Assembly: GCF_040882025.1 (NCBI RefSeq)
Contig: NZ_JBBECC010000202.1
Coordinates: 1-53,582, forward strand
DNA length: 53,582 nucleotides
From: Parvibaculum sp040882025
GTDB lineage: Bacteria; Pseudomonadota; Alphaproteobacteria; Parvibaculales; Parvibaculaceae
Reading direction: 5' to 3'
Shown here: positions 15,471 to 24,255 of the stretch, one piece after another
Layout of the letters: every line of letters begins with the position of its first letter
Numbering within the stretch: position 1 is the stretch's first letter
Program-made: the position numbers and the translations under genes
The notes under the pieces: generated by a model
Databases searched by the model: none
The model's input: only the letters and a program-made list of their open reading frames with translations
Told to the model about the DNA's origin: nothing

Positions 15471-15495
15471 GCCGCCCTTTTCAGGCGGCTTTTTC
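15471..15495 (+). terminator. Intrinsic terminator (possible argD attenuator)
   Basis: GCCGCC (15471-15476), loop CTTTTCA, GGCGGC (15484-15489) and then TTTTT. It ends transcripts of the 14156-15396 pair. It also lies only about 10 bases after the start expected from the TTGACA promoter, so it might prematurely end argD transcripts. Confidence 0.7.
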
Positions 15496-15727
15496 TATTG
15501 GGCGCGAGCCCGGCCGGAGGGGCCACAAGGTGATCGAGATGATCTTGAACGGGAAACGACGACGCTGACAGCGAGGATGCCGTGGCCATTGAGGGTTGCG
15601 GCCGCAGGAAACTGCCGTCTCGCATGGAAGGTCCGGAGCCCGTTCGTCGCGCATTGACCGCGATGTCCGCTCCTTCCTTTCCCCGAGACGGTTTTGACGG
15701 AAAAGCTGTGAGAAGGACAAGATTCCC

Positions 15728-16939
15728 GTGATTACTCCCGTTTTGCCGACCTATGCGCGGGCCGACCTCGAATTCGAGCGTGGCGAAGGCCCCTGGCTCG
15801 TCACGACGACAGGCGAGCGCTATCTCGATTTCGGCGCCGGCATCGCCGTCAACGCCTTCGGCCATGCCCATCCCCATCTCGTCGCCGCGCTCAATGAGCA
15901 GGCCGGGAAAGTCTGGCACACCTCCAATGTCTATCGCATCCCCGGCCAGGAAAGGCTGGCGCAGCGCCTGGTCGAGGCCACCTTCGCCGACACGGTCTTC
16001 TTCACCAATTCCGGCGCCGAGGCGCTCGAATGCGCGATCAAGATGGCGCGCAAATATCATGCGGTGGCGGGCGCGCCGGAGCGTTACGAACTGATCACCA
16101 TGGAAGGCGCTTTCCACGGCCGGACGCTGGCGACGCTCGCCGCCGGCGGCCAGCAGAAATATCTCGACGGATTCGGCCCCGCGACGCCGGGCTTCCCGCA
16201 AGTGCCCTTCGGCGATTTGAAGGCGCTCAAGGAAGCGATCGGCCCGGCAACGGCCGGCGTACTGATCGAACCGATCCAGGGCGAGGGCGGCATCCGCGTC
16301 ATCCCTTCGGAAGATCTGCGGCGTATCCGCGACATCTGCGACGAGGCCGGCATCCTGCTCGTGCTCGACGAGGTGCAGACCGGCATGGGCCGCACCGGCA
16401 AATTGTTCGCGCATGAGCTGGCGGGCGTGACGCCGGACATCATGGCCATTGCGAAGGCGCTCGGCGGCGGTTTTCCGGTCGGCGCCTGTCTGGCGACCGA
16501 ACCGGCCGCGCGCGGCATGACGGCCGGCACGCATGGCTCGACCTTCGGCGGCAATCCGCTGGCGATGGCGGTCGCCAATGCGGTGCTCGACCTTGCGCTC
16601 GACCCGGCCTTCCTGCCGCATGTGCGCGCGCTCGGCCTGAAGCTGAAACAGAAACTCGCCATGCTGGCCGACCAGCATCCGCGCATCGTCGCAAGCGTGC
16701 GCGGCGAGGGGTTGATGCTCGGGCTGAAATGCCGGGTGCCCAACACCGATCTGGTGGCCGCGCTGCGTGGAGAACACATGCTGACGGTCGGCGCCGGCGA
16801 CAATGTGGTGCGCCTGCTGCCGCCGCTCATCATCGGCGAGGCTCATCTCGACGAGGCGGTCGAGAAACTGTCGCGGGCCTGCACCGTGCTCGAAGCCGCG
16901 CTTGACGCCGAAACGAAAAAAGCGGGAGCGGCATCATGA
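15728..16939 (+). CDS. argD: Acetylornithine aminotransferase
   Basis: A 403-residue class-III PLP aminotransferase that converts N-acetylglutamate semialdehyde to N-acetylornithine in arginine synthesis. Key features are the PLP phosphate loop TNSGAEALECAIKMAR, the LIEPIQGEGG segment, LDEVQTGMGRTGKLF and Schiff-base Lys243 in MAIAKALGGGFPVGA. The start is a GTG at 15728 after GAGAAGGAC. The stop overlaps the ATG of argF (ATGA at 16936-16939), so the two are translationally coupled. Confidence 0.95.
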   Translation: MITPVLPTYARADLEFERGEGPWLVTTTGERYLDFGAGIAVNAFGHAHPHLVAALNEQAGKVWHTSNVYRIPGQERLAQRLVEATFADTVFFTNSGAEALECAIKMARKYHAVAGAPERYELITMEGAFHGRTLATLAAGGQQKYLDGFGPATPGFPQVPFGDLKALKEAIGPATAGVLIEPIQGEGGIRVIPSEDLRRIRDICDEAGILLVLDEVQTGMGRTGKLFAHELAGVTPDIMAIAKALGGGFPVGACLATEPAARGMTAGTHGSTFGGNPLAMAVANAVLDLALDPAFLPHVRALGLKLKQKLAMLADQHPRIVASVRGEGLMLGLKCRVPNTDLVAALRGEHMLTVGAGDNVVRLLPPLIIGEAHLDEAVEKLSRACTVLEAALDAETKKAGAAS

Positions 16940-17865
16940 GCCTGCGGCATTTCCTCGATCTCCATGAAGTGTCGCCCGCCGCCTTGCGCGCGATCCTCGA
17001 CGATTCGGCAGCCCGCAAGACCGCACGAACAGGGCTTGGCCATGCCGAGCCCGATTCCGACAAGCCGCTCAAGGGCAAGCTTCTTGCGATGGTTTTCGAG
17101 AAGCCATCGACGCGTACCCGCGTTTCCTTCGACGTCGCGATGCGCCAGCTCGGCGGCGAGACGCTGATCCTGAACGGCAACGACATGCAGCTCGGCCGCG
17201 GTGAAACCGTTGCCGACACGGCGCGCGTTCTCTCGCGCTATGTCGACGCCATCATGATCCGTACCGCCGATCACGCGACGCTGATGGAACTGGCCACGCA
17301 CGCCACCGTGCCTGTCGTCAACGGACTGACCAACCTCTCGCATCCCTGTCAGCTGATGGCCGATGTGATGACCTTCGAGGAGCATAAAGGGCCGATCGCG
17401 GGCCGCCGCGTTGCCTGGATCGGCGACGGCAACAACATGGCGACCTCGTGGATTCACGCGGCCGGCCAGCTCGATTTCGAATTGCGCATCGCCTGTCCGC
17501 CGGAGCTTGCGCCGTCGCCGCAGGCTCTCGAATGGGCGAAGAAGAAGGGTGCGAAGGTCCTCGTCACCGCCGATCCTTTCGTGGCGGTGGCCGGCGTCGA
17601 TTGCGTCAACACCGACACCTGGGTCTCGATGAGCGACGACGCCGAAACGGCCGCGCGCCGCCACAACCTGCTGGCGCCTTACCGTGTCGACGCACGGCTG
17701 ATGGCGGTGGCGGGCGAGGGCGCGATCTTCATGCACTGCCTGCCGGCGCATCGCGACGAGGAAATGACGGCCGGCGTGATCGATGGCCCCGCCTCCGTCG
17801 TCTTCGACGAAGCCGAAAACCGCCTGCACGCGCAGAAGGGTGTGCTGGCGTGGTGTTTTCAATGA
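16936..17865 (+). CDS. argF: Ornithine carbamoyltransferase
   Basis: A 309-residue enzyme making citrulline from ornithine and carbamoyl phosphate. The carbamoyl-phosphate motif STRTR lies in EKPSTRTRVSF; NLSHPCQ, the ornithine-loop region DTWVSMSD and the catalytic HCLPAHRDEE are present. It follows argD with a 4-base overlap and is itself overlapped by hslO. Length is normal for the anabolic enzyme. Confidence 0.96.
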   Translation: MSLRHFLDLHEVSPAALRAILDDSAARKTARTGLGHAEPDSDKPLKGKLLAMVFEKPSTRTRVSFDVAMRQLGGETLILNGNDMQLGRGETVADTARVLSRYVDAIMIRTADHATLMELATHATVPVVNGLTNLSHPCQLMADVMTFEEHKGPIAGRRVAWIGDGNNMATSWIHAAGQLDFELRIACPPELAPSPQALEWAKKKGAKVLVTADPFVAVAGVDCVNTDTWVSMSDDAETAARRHNLLAPYRVDARLMAVAGEGAIFMHCLPAHRDEEMTAGVIDGPASVVFDEAENRLHAQKGVLAWCFQ

Positions 17866-18812
17866 GCGATGCCGCGACAACGGGTATCGACGATCTCGTT
17901 CAGCCGTTCCAGATCGAGGATCTTGGCATTCGCGGCCGCGTCGTCCGGTTGGGTCCGCTTGTCGACCGCGTGCTGTCGGCGCATGCCTATGCCGAACCCG
18001 TGTCGCGCCTGCTCGGCGAGGCGCTGGCGCTCGCCGCGATGATCGGCTCGGCGCTGAAATTCGAAGGCCGCTTCATTCTGCAAACCAAGGGCGACGGCCC
18101 GGTCGGCCTGCTGGTGGCCGATTATGAATCGCCGGGCAGGCTTCGCGGCTATGCGCAGGTCGACGAGGCGCGGCTGGCGGACGCGCTGGCGGCGGGCCGC
18201 GCGGCGCCGGCCGATCTGCTGGGCGAGGGTTTCCTGGCGCTGACCATCGACCAGGGCGCCGACATGGAGCGCTATCAGGGCATCGTCGCGCTCGACGCGC
18301 GGGGCCTCAGCCACTCCGCGCATGAATATTTCGCAAGCTCGGAACAGGTGGCGACGCGCATCAGGCTTGCCGCCGGCCCCTATTATCATCGCGCCGAGGG
18401 TGGACCTGAAAAGAACTGGCGCGCCGGCGCCATCATGATCCAGCACATCGCACGCGACGGCGGCCTGACCGGCTATCGCGAAGGCGAGGCCGAGGGTCCC
18501 TGGACGCAGGAAGAGGAAAACTGGAACCGGGCCGCAATCCTCCTCGATACGGTGGAGGATCACGAGCTGCTCGATCCGGAGCTGGCGCCCACGCGCTTGC
18601 TGTTCCGCCTCTTCCACGAAGACGGCGTGCGCGCCTACGAACCTTCCGGGGTCGAATTTTCCTGTCACTGCTCGCGTGCGCGCATGGAAACGGTGCTGCG
18701 CTCCTTCGGTGGCCACGAAATCGACGAAATGGTGCAGGAAGGTGTCGTCACGGCCACCTGCGAATTCTGCAGCGCGGTCTATGTCTTCACGCCCGAGGAA
18801 TTGAAGGAATGA
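17862..18812 (+). CDS. hslO: Redox-regulated chaperone Hsp33
   Basis: A 316-residue Hsp33. The redox switch is intact: Cys268-x-Cys270 in EFSCHCS and Cys300-x2-Cys303 in TATCEFC, which bind zinc when reduced and form disulfides under oxidative stress to activate the chaperone. The ATG at 17862 overlaps the argF stop (ATGA); the open frame upstream of it runs through argF in another frame and is not used. The argF-hslO neighbourhood is common in alphaproteobacteria. The next gene overlaps its stop. Confidence 0.95.
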   Translation: MSDAATTGIDDLVQPFQIEDLGIRGRVVRLGPLVDRVLSAHAYAEPVSRLLGEALALAAMIGSALKFEGRFILQTKGDGPVGLLVADYESPGRLRGYAQVDEARLADALAAGRAAPADLLGEGFLALTIDQGADMERYQGIVALDARGLSHSAHEYFASSEQVATRIRLAAGPYYHRAEGGPEKNWRAGAIMIQHIARDGGLTGYREGEAEGPWTQEEENWNRAAILLDTVEDHELLDPELAPTRLLFRLFHEDGVRAYEPSGVEFSCHCSRARMETVLRSFGGHEIDEMVQEGVVTATCEFCSAVYVFTPEELKE

Positions 18813-19405
18813 CAGCCTTGCCTGCGACTGGCCGCCTCTGCCTTGTTTTGGTTCTGTTTCTTGCCGCCTGCGCCACGCCGCCCGCGCCGCCGCCCGGCGA
18901 TGTTGCGTTTGTTGTGCGTGCGCCACTCAATCTCGATGTCGCGGCGATCGTGCTCGACGAGCAATATGGCTCGCCCGCGCGGCCGCCCCATGTCGAGCAT
19001 CTGCACCGCCTCTCGCCGGCGGGGGTCGCCAGCGCCTGGTCGCGTTCGCGCCTCGTTGCCGCCGGCGGGGCCGGCGCGGCAATCTTCTCGATCCTCGACG
19101 GCAGTGTCGTGTCGGAGGCTTTGGAGAAAAAGGGCGGGCTGACGGGCCTCTTCGGCGATCAGCAGGACACGAAGCTGACGGCGCGCCTGAAAGTGCGCAT
19201 GGCGGTCGAGCGCCCCGGCCCCGCCGGCGCGCATGGAAGCTGGACCGCCGAGGCGGAAGTCAACGCCACCCGCACCATTCTCGAAAGCGCCAGCCTCAAC
19301 GACCGCGATGCGGCCTATGCGGCACTGATGCAGGATCTCGCGACGCGCTTCGACGAGGAAATGAGCGCCGAGATCAGACGCTCGATGGGAGCGGTGCTGA
19401 AATAG
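18809..19405 (+). CDS. Putative outer-membrane lipoprotein of unknown function
   Basis: A 198-residue protein with a type-II signal peptide (lipobox LAAC, Cys21) followed by Ala/Pro-rich spacer residues and a mixed domain of about 150 residues. A Gly/Ala hydrophobic stretch (AAGGAGAAIFSIL) is visible; no known family is recognised. It is the last gene of the argD-argF-hslO string, overlapping hslO by ATGA, and converges on argE with a 9-base gap. Confidence 0.8.
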   Translation: MTALPATGRLCLVLVLFLAACATPPAPPPGDVAFVVRAPLNLDVAAIVLDEQYGSPARPPHVEHLHRLSPAGVASAWSRSRLVAAGGAGAAIFSILDGSVVSEALEKKGGLTGLFGDQQDTKLTARLKVRMAVERPGPAGAHGSWTAEAEVNATRTILESASLNDRDAAYAALMQDLATRFDEEMSAEIRRSMGAVLK

Positions 19406-19414
19406 CGCGAACAG

Positions 19415-20593
19415 CTAGATCGGCCGGCCTGACACATAGTCGGCAAGGCGGCGCATGAAACGCTCGCATTCCGCGATCTGCGACAATTCGACGAATTCGT
19501 CCGGCTTGTGGGCCTGCGCGATGTCGCCCGGTCCGCACACCACCGTCGGGATGTCGGCGAGCTGGAAGAGCCCGGCCTCGGTGCCATAGGAAACGGCTTC
19601 GGCCGCGTTGCCTTGCGCGAGTTTCAGCACCAGCGTTTCGGCGGGCGAGCCTTCCTCGGGTGCGAGGCCCGGTGCCTGCGCGCGCAGCGTCGTTTCGATT
19701 TTCGCTCCGGGATGGACGGCGCGCATGCGCGGCAGCACCTCGTTTTCGGCATGCGCGTTGAAGCGCGTGACGATCTCGTCGGGATCGAGATCGGGCAGCG
19801 CCCGGTATTCCCAGAGAAAGCGGCAGGTCTTCGGAATGATGTTGAGCGCCGTGCCGCCGCGGATCGGCCCGACATTGACGGTGGTGTAGGGCGGGCGGAA
19901 ACGCCCCGAGGCGTCGCCCCGTTCGCGCATCTCCTCGGCGATTTGCGTAAGAAAGCCGATCAGCTCGGCCGCATACATGACCGCGTTGACGCCCTTGTCG
20001 GTGGCGCTCGAATGGCTTTCGAGCCCGGTCACGACGGTTGCGTAGGACTGGATCGACTTGTGCGCATTGACGACCTTCATCGACGAGGGTTCGCCGACGA
20101 TCACGACCTGGGGCTTGGGCATGCCGCGGATGATGCCGTCGATCATCGGCCGGACGCCGAGGCAGCCGACCTCCTCGTCATAGGACAACGCGAAATGGAC
20201 CGGAATTTGCGGACCGCCCTTGAGGAATTCGGGAACGAAGGCGAGCGCCACCGCGATGAAACTTTTCATGTCGCTGGTGCCGCGCCCGTAGAGCTTGCCG
20301 TCGCGCTCGACCACGCGGAACGGATCGCTCGACCAGTCCTGCCCCTCGACCGGCACGACATCGGTGTGGCCCGACAAGACGATGCCGCCTGCCGCATCGG
20401 CCGGCCCGAGCGTCGCGAAGAGATTGGCCTTGGTGCCATCCTCATTGGTCACGCGCTGCGCGGCGACGCCGTGGCTGGCGAGATAGCCTTCCACGAACTC
20501 GACAAGGGCGAGATTGGAGAGATGGCTCGTCGTGTCGAACGAAATGAGCGTCTCGATCATCTCGCGGGGGCTGAGGCGTTGCGGCGCAGGCAT
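19415..20593 (-). CDS. argE: Acetylornithine deacetylase (M20 family)
   Basis: A 392-residue M20 metallopeptidase-fold enzyme that removes the acetyl group from N-acetylornithine. Metal ligands are seen in LSGHTDVVP (His, Asp), GRGTSDMKSF (Asp) and SYDEEVGCLG (Glu pair), with the dimerisation-domain HSSATDKGVNA and the late His in GPGDIAQAHKPDEF. It fits with argD and argF on the opposite strand. A general M20 peptidase is possible, but the ArgE-type motifs and context favour arginine synthesis. Confidence 0.9.
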   Translation of the reverse strand: MPAPQRLSPREMIETLISFDTTSHLSNLALVEFVEGYLASHGVAAQRVTNEDGTKANLFATLGPADAAGGIVLSGHTDVVPVEGQDWSSDPFRVVERDGKLYGRGTSDMKSFIAVALAFVPEFLKGGPQIPVHFALSYDEEVGCLGVRPMIDGIIRGMPKPQVVIVGEPSSMKVVNAHKSIQSYATVVTGLESHSSATDKGVNAVMYAAELIGFLTQIAEEMRERGDASGRFRPPYTTVNVGPIRGGTALNIIPKTCRFLWEYRALPDLDPDEIVTRFNAHAENEVLPRMRAVHPGAKIETTLRAQAPGLAPEEGSPAETLVLKLAQGNAAEAVSYGTEAGLFQLADIPTVVCGPGDIAQAHKPDEFVELSQIAECERFMRRLADYVSGRPI

Positions 20594-20684
20594 GGGTTTG
20601 GCATTCCGGCAGGCATTGGGAGGGTGACACGAAAGAGATATGTCATCCTAACGCGGCCGGAACGGGGAAGCGAGGCCGGCGGCC

Positions 20685-21077
20685 TCAATGCAGGAGGCGC
20701 GGCGCGTAGGGGCTGTCGAGCGAGAATGCGGGGATGTCGACCTCGAAGGTCTCGCCCTCCTCATTCTCCATTTCGTAATTGCCGAACATGATGCCGGACG
20801 GCGCGCCGAGCGGTGTGCCGCTCGTATATTCGAATTTCTCGCCGGGCCTCAGCAGCGGCTGCTCGCCGACGACGCCGGGGCCGCGCACTTCATGCACATG
20901 GCCGCACGCATCGGTGATCTTCCAGTAGCGCGCGCGGAGCCGCACCGTCTCGCGGCCCTTGTTCTCGATCGTCACATGATAGGCCCAGACATAGTAATCC
21001 TGATCGGGCTCCGACTGATCCTCGAGATAGGTCGGTTCAACCAGAATATTGATGGAGCGTGTCATGGCGCTGTACAT
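20685..21077 (-). CDS. apaG: ApaG domain protein (Co2+/Mg2+ efflux protein ApaG)
   Basis: A 130-residue single beta-sandwich domain. Features are YYVWAYHVTIENKG, RYWKITDACGHVHEVRGPGVVGEQP, FEYTSGTPL and the PAFSLDSP tail, all typical of ApaG. The ATG at 21077 has AAGGA 8 bases upstream; the longer frame to 21146 has no such site and adds an unconserved segment. Function is unsettled in the literature (metal efflux phenotype). It lies upstream of argE on the same strand, 91 bases away. Confidence 0.92.
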   Translation of the reverse strand: MYSAMTRSINILVEPTYLEDQSEPDQDYYVWAYHVTIENKGRETVRLRARYWKITDACGHVHEVRGPGVVGEQPLLRPGEKFEYTSGTPLGAPSGIMFGNYEMENEEGETFEVDIPAFSLDSPYAPRLLH

Positions 21078-21231
21078 CGGGCGATCCTTGCGCGAAGGCG
21101 TCGGGTTGCCTGTGGGGGAGGGGCTTTCTGCCCCAGACCTTTCCACAGGCTTACCAGACTACCGGGCACCCTATAAATTCCCCTTAACGGCGGCGTTTTT
21201 ATGTCCGTTTGGCGACTATTTCGGGTGCGCC

Positions 21232-22431
21232 CTACGGTCGCGCCCCCAATGCCCGCTCGAAATCCTCGACAAGGTCGGCTGTGTCCTCGAGCCCGACCGA
21301 GAGGCGCACCAGCCCCTCGCCGATGCCGAGTTCGGCCCGGGCCTCGGGCGTCAGGCGCTGATGCGTGGTCGTTGCCGGGTGGGTGATGAGGCTCTTGGCG
21401 TCGCCCAGATTGTTGGAAATCTTGACCACTTGCAGCGCATTGGCGAAACGGAACGCGCCTTCCTTGCCGCCCTCGACCTCGAAGGCGACGATGTTGCCGC
21501 CGGCCTCCATCTGGCTCATGGCGAGATTGTGCTGCGGGTGGCTCGGAAGCCCCGGATAGAAGACCCGGCCGATCCCCTTCCGGCTTTCGAGGAAGCGCGC
21601 TACCGTGTCCGCGCTCCTTGCATGCTCGCGCACACGCAGATCGAGCGTCTCGAGACTTTTCAGCATCACCCACGCGTTGAACGGGCTGAGGCTTGGCCCC
21701 GTCTGGCGCAGGAAATTGGCGAGATGGTCGGCGATGAACGCCTCGTCCGCGAGCACGATGCCGCCGAGGCAGCGTCCCTGCCCGTCGATGTGTTTGGTCG
21801 CCGAATAGACGACGACATCGGCGCCGAGTTCGAGCGGCCGTTGCAGCGTCGGCGTCGCAAAGACATTGTCGACGACGAGTTTGGCGCCGGCATCATGCGC
21901 GATTTCGGCCACCGCCTTGATGTCGATGATTTCGAGCGTCGGGTTCGACGGCGTCTCGAGAAAGAGCATCCGCGTGTTGGGCCGCACGCCCGCCTTCCAC
22001 GCCTCGATGTCGCGCCCGTCGACAAGCGTCGAGGTCACGCCGAAGCGCGGCAGCAATTCGTCGACGATATAGCGGCACGAGCCGAAGAGGGCCCGCGACG
22101 AGAGCACGTGATCGCCCGCCTTGAGATAGCAGAGCATGGCGGCGGTGACGGCGGCCATGCCGGTCGCGGTCGCCCGCGCATCGCCCGCGCCTTCGAGCGC
22201 GGCCATCCGCTCCTCGAACATCCGCACCGTCGGATTCGAAAAGCGGCTGTAGATGAAGCCCGGTTCCTCGTTCTTGAAGCGCCGCTCGGCTGCCTCCATC
22301 GTCTCGTAGACATAGCCCGAGGTCAGGAACATCGCCTCGCTGGTCTCGCCAAAGGGTGTACGGGCGGTGCCGCCATGCACGGCTTCGGTACGGGCCTTCA
22401 GTTTGCGGCCGTCGCGTGTCGTCTTGCTCAT
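21232..22431 (-). CDS. metZ: O-succinylhomoserine sulfhydrylase
   Basis: A 399-residue Cys/Met-metabolism PLP enzyme. Seen are SRFSNPTVRMFEERMAALEG, the PLP-contacting ATGMAA, LVVDNVFATP and the Schiff-base Lys in YSATKHIDGQGR. It makes homocysteine from O-succinylhomoserine and sulfide. Start ATG at 22431; an upstream in-frame extension would run back through the terminator and riboswitch. Control by a SAM-II riboswitch supports a methionine role rather than cystathionine metabolism. Confidence 0.93.
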   Translation of the reverse strand: MSKTTRDGRKLKARTEAVHGGTARTPFGETSEAMFLTSGYVYETMEAAERRFKNEEPGFIYSRFSNPTVRMFEERMAALEGAGDARATATGMAAVTAAMLCYLKAGDHVLSSRALFGSCRYIVDELLPRFGVTSTLVDGRDIEAWKAGVRPNTRMLFLETPSNPTLEIIDIKAVAEIAHDAGAKLVVDNVFATPTLQRPLELGADVVVYSATKHIDGQGRCLGGIVLADEAFIADHLANFLRQTGPSLSPFNAWVMLKSLETLDLRVREHARSADTVARFLESRKGIGRVFYPGLPSHPQHNLAMSQMEAGGNIVAFEVEGGKEGAFRFANALQVVKISNNLGDAKSLITHPATTTHQRLTPEARAELGIGEGLVRLSVGLEDTADLVEDFERALGARP

Positions 22432-22444
22432 CCGGGTTGCCCCC

Positions 22445-22475
22445 AATAAAAAACCCCGACCTGTAAAGATCGGGG
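22445..22475 (-). terminator. Terminator of the metZ leader (riboswitch expression platform)
   Basis: On the minus strand CCCCGA (22475-22470), a 10-base loop, TCGGGG (22459-22454) and then six T (22453-22448). It ends 14 bases before the metZ start, exactly where an expression platform would lie after the SAM-II aptamer. Confidence 0.85.
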
Positions 22476-22486
22476 CGCGCGGCCCG

Positions 22487-22545
22487 ACCTCTTTAGCGGA
22501 TTGTTTAACGTGGCCGCAAGCCGGTCGGCTCAAATCACCACGGGA
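22487..22545 (-). ncRNA. SAM-II riboswitch upstream of metZ
   Basis: On the minus strand the aptamer reads stem CCCGTGG, conserved TGATTT, a pyrimidine-rich link, CTTGC, the closing CCACG, TTAAAC and the pseudoknot strand GCTAAAGAGG. The order and spacing of GTGATTT, TTGC-CACG, TTAA and GCTAAA match the SAM-II (metA-type) class found before metX/metZ/metA genes in alphaproteobacteria. High SAM should lower metZ expression through the terminator that follows. Confidence 0.88.
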
Positions 22546-22554
22546 TCGGGGCGC

Positions 22555-22583
22555 ATTAAAGGGGTATTGGAAATGCGCGTCAA
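22555..22583 (-). promoter_or_regulatory. Sigma-70 promoter for the metZ riboswitch transcript
   Basis: On the minus strand TTGACG (22583-22578), a 17-base spacer and TTTAAT (22560-22555). The start would fall near 22548, just before the first riboswitch stem. Confidence 0.75.
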
Positions 22584-22593
22584 GAGATGGTCG

Positions 22594-22839
22594 TCACTTC
22601 AATGCGTTCGGGTGAAGATATTTAGGGGGCCCTGAATATGTGCTGAGTATTTGTGAACATCCCGAGTGAGCTTTGCGATGTTCGAAATGGGCAGGCGTTC
22701 CATTGTTGTATTTTCGATGCGGATAGACCTGCCCGTGACATTCGACACAACGCATCTCCCCGTCTCTATGGGCAAGCGCTTCTTCGATGCCTATGAGGTG
22801 CCATTGGCCGCCGCGTCTGATTTCACATTCTATTATCAT
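22594..22839 (-). CDS. Small Cys/His zinc-ribbon protein (CoiA-like zinc motif)
   Basis: An 81-residue protein. After an N-terminal segment with WHLIGIEEAL there is a Cys-x2-Cys (MRCVECHGQV), a basic PHRKYNNGTPAHFEHRKAH stretch and a final Cys (GCSQI). The spacing C-x2-C...HFxH...C resembles the zinc motif at the start of CoiA-type competence proteins and small uncharacterised proteobacterial proteins. No clear ribosome site is seen before the ATG. It lies just upstream of the metZ promoter on the same strand. A longer open frame on the other strand over this DNA has no family features. Confidence 0.65.
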   Translation of the reverse strand: MIIECEIRRGGQWHLIGIEEALAHRDGEMRCVECHGQVYPHRKYNNGTPAHFEHRKAHSGCSQILSTYSGPPKYLHPNALK

Positions 22840-23094
22840 GAGAAATTTATGGCACGAAGCGACGGTCGCTCAAAGGCGCACCCCAACTCTGAGGAGGCAT
22901 GGTTTTATCTCTCATGCGAAAACAGGTACCGGAAAGCAACTCTACCAAATCACTATTCGCGGTGTGAGGTACAAATCAAGAACATAGACGCGACAGCGCG
23001 GTGGCATTGGGTAAGGAAGCTCGACACTTCCCGGCCACGATGCGTGGACCTATAAGGAGCATACGAAATTCATCGCCCGGACGAGCAAGGCAAC

Positions 23095-24255
23095 ATGACC
23101 AAGGCGGCCGACGACCTCTTTCCCCATCGCGACGACGAGCCGCGCCGCCTCGGCGCCGGCCAGATGCATGCGACCGGCATCCTGCCGGCGCACGGCATCG
23201 AGGCCCTGATCCGCGAAAAGGAAATCTGGGGCGCGGTCGAAATCGAACCCTCGCAGATTCAGCCGGCAAGCCTCGACCTGCGGCTGGGCGCGGTCGCCTA
23301 TCGCCTGCGCGCGAGTTTTCTGCCCGGTCCCGATCGCGGCGTGATGGAGCGGGTCGAGGAGCTGATGCTCCACAAGATCGATCTGCGCGACGGGGCGGTG
23401 CTCGAAACGGGCTGCGTCTATCTGGTGCCGCTGGTCGAAGCGCTGGCGCTGTCGGAGCGGACGTCTGCTTCCGCCAACCCGAAAAGTTCGACCGGCCGCC
23501 TCGACGTCTTCACCCGTCTGATCGCCGATTTCGCGACCGAGTTCGACCGCGTGGCCGCCGGCTACAAGGGTCACCTTTATCTCGAAATCAGCCCCCGCAC
23601 TTTTCCCATTCTGGTGCGCCCCGGCTCGCGGCTGGCGCAGATCCGTTTTCGCCGCGGCACGCATACATGCACCGACGCCGAAATGAAGCGGCTGCATGAG
23701 GATCTCAAGCTGGTCGATAGCGAGGCCGATATCGACGGCGGCATTGCGCTCACCGTCGATCTTGCGCCGCCGCGCGAGGGCGACATTATCGGCTATCGCG
23801 CCCGGCGCCATTCCGGCGTCGTCGACATCGACAGCGTCGATGCCTATGACGTGCTCGATTTCTGGGATCCACTGACGGCGCGTCCGGGCCGCAACCATCT
23901 TATTCTCGATCCGGACGAATTCTACATTCTCGCCTCGCGCGAGGCGTTGCACATCCCGGCGACCCATGCCGCCGAAATGGTGCCTTTCGATCCGCTGGTC
24001 GGCGAGTTCCGCGTACATTATGCGGGCTTTTTCGATCCGGGCTTCGGCGCGCGCGAGGCCGGCGGGTCGGGTAGCCGTATCGTGCTCGAAGTGCGCTCGC
24101 ACGAGGTGCCCTTCATTCTCGAACACGGTCAGATCGTCGGCCGTTTCGTGCTCGAACGCCTGACCGACCGGCCGACGCGGCTCTACGGCGCCGGCACCGG
24201 TTCCCACTATCAGCGCCAGGGCCTCAAGCTTTCGAAGCACTTCAGAACGAAGTGA
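23095..24255 (+). CDS. dcd: 2'-deoxycytidine 5'-triphosphate deaminase, long two-domain form
   Basis: A 386-residue protein, about twice the length of E. coli Dcd, of the duplicated type found in alphaproteobacteria. The first half has IEPSQIQPASLDLRLG and the second HILVRPGSRLAQIRF-like and EFYILASREALHIP segments with a final HYAGFFDPGFG motif typical of the dUTPase/dCTP-deaminase fold. It converts dCTP to dUTP for dTMP synthesis. It stands alone, convergent with the GNAT gene whose stop is directly adjacent (24255/24256). Confidence 0.92.
   Translation: MTKAADDLFPHRDDEPRRLGAGQMHATGILPAHGIEALIREKEIWGAVEIEPSQIQPASLDLRLGAVAYRLRASFLPGPDRGVMERVEELMLHKIDLRDGAVLETGCVYLVPLVEALALSERTSASANPKSSTGRLDVFTRLIADFATEFDRVAAGYKGHLYLEISPRTFPILVRPGSRLAQIRFRRGTHTCTDAEMKRLHEDLKLVDSEADIDGGIALTVDLAPPREGDIIGYRARRHSGVVDIDSVDAYDVLDFWDPLTARPGRNHLILDPDEFYILASREALHIPATHAAEMVPFDPLVGEFRVHYAGFFDPGFGAREAGGSGSRIVLEVRSHEVPFILEHGQIVGRFVLERLTDRPTRLYGAGTGSHYQRQGLKLSKHFRTK

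Larger units (their letters stand above)
15397..15727 (+). other. Non-coding leader region before argD
   Basis: A gap of 331 bases without a credible gene. It holds a hairpin GGGGCCG/CGGCCCC at 15396-15414 without a T-run, a possible promoter at 15425-15453, an intrinsic terminator-like hairpin at 15471-15495, then about 230 bases of leader before the GTG of argD. I recognise no known riboswitch in it. Confidence 0.5.

Noticed and set aside
22666..23055. 129-residue open frame on the plus strand upstream of dcd
   Set aside because: It lies largely antisense to the small zinc protein, has no ribosome site and no family features. The opposite strand carries a clear Cys/His motif.
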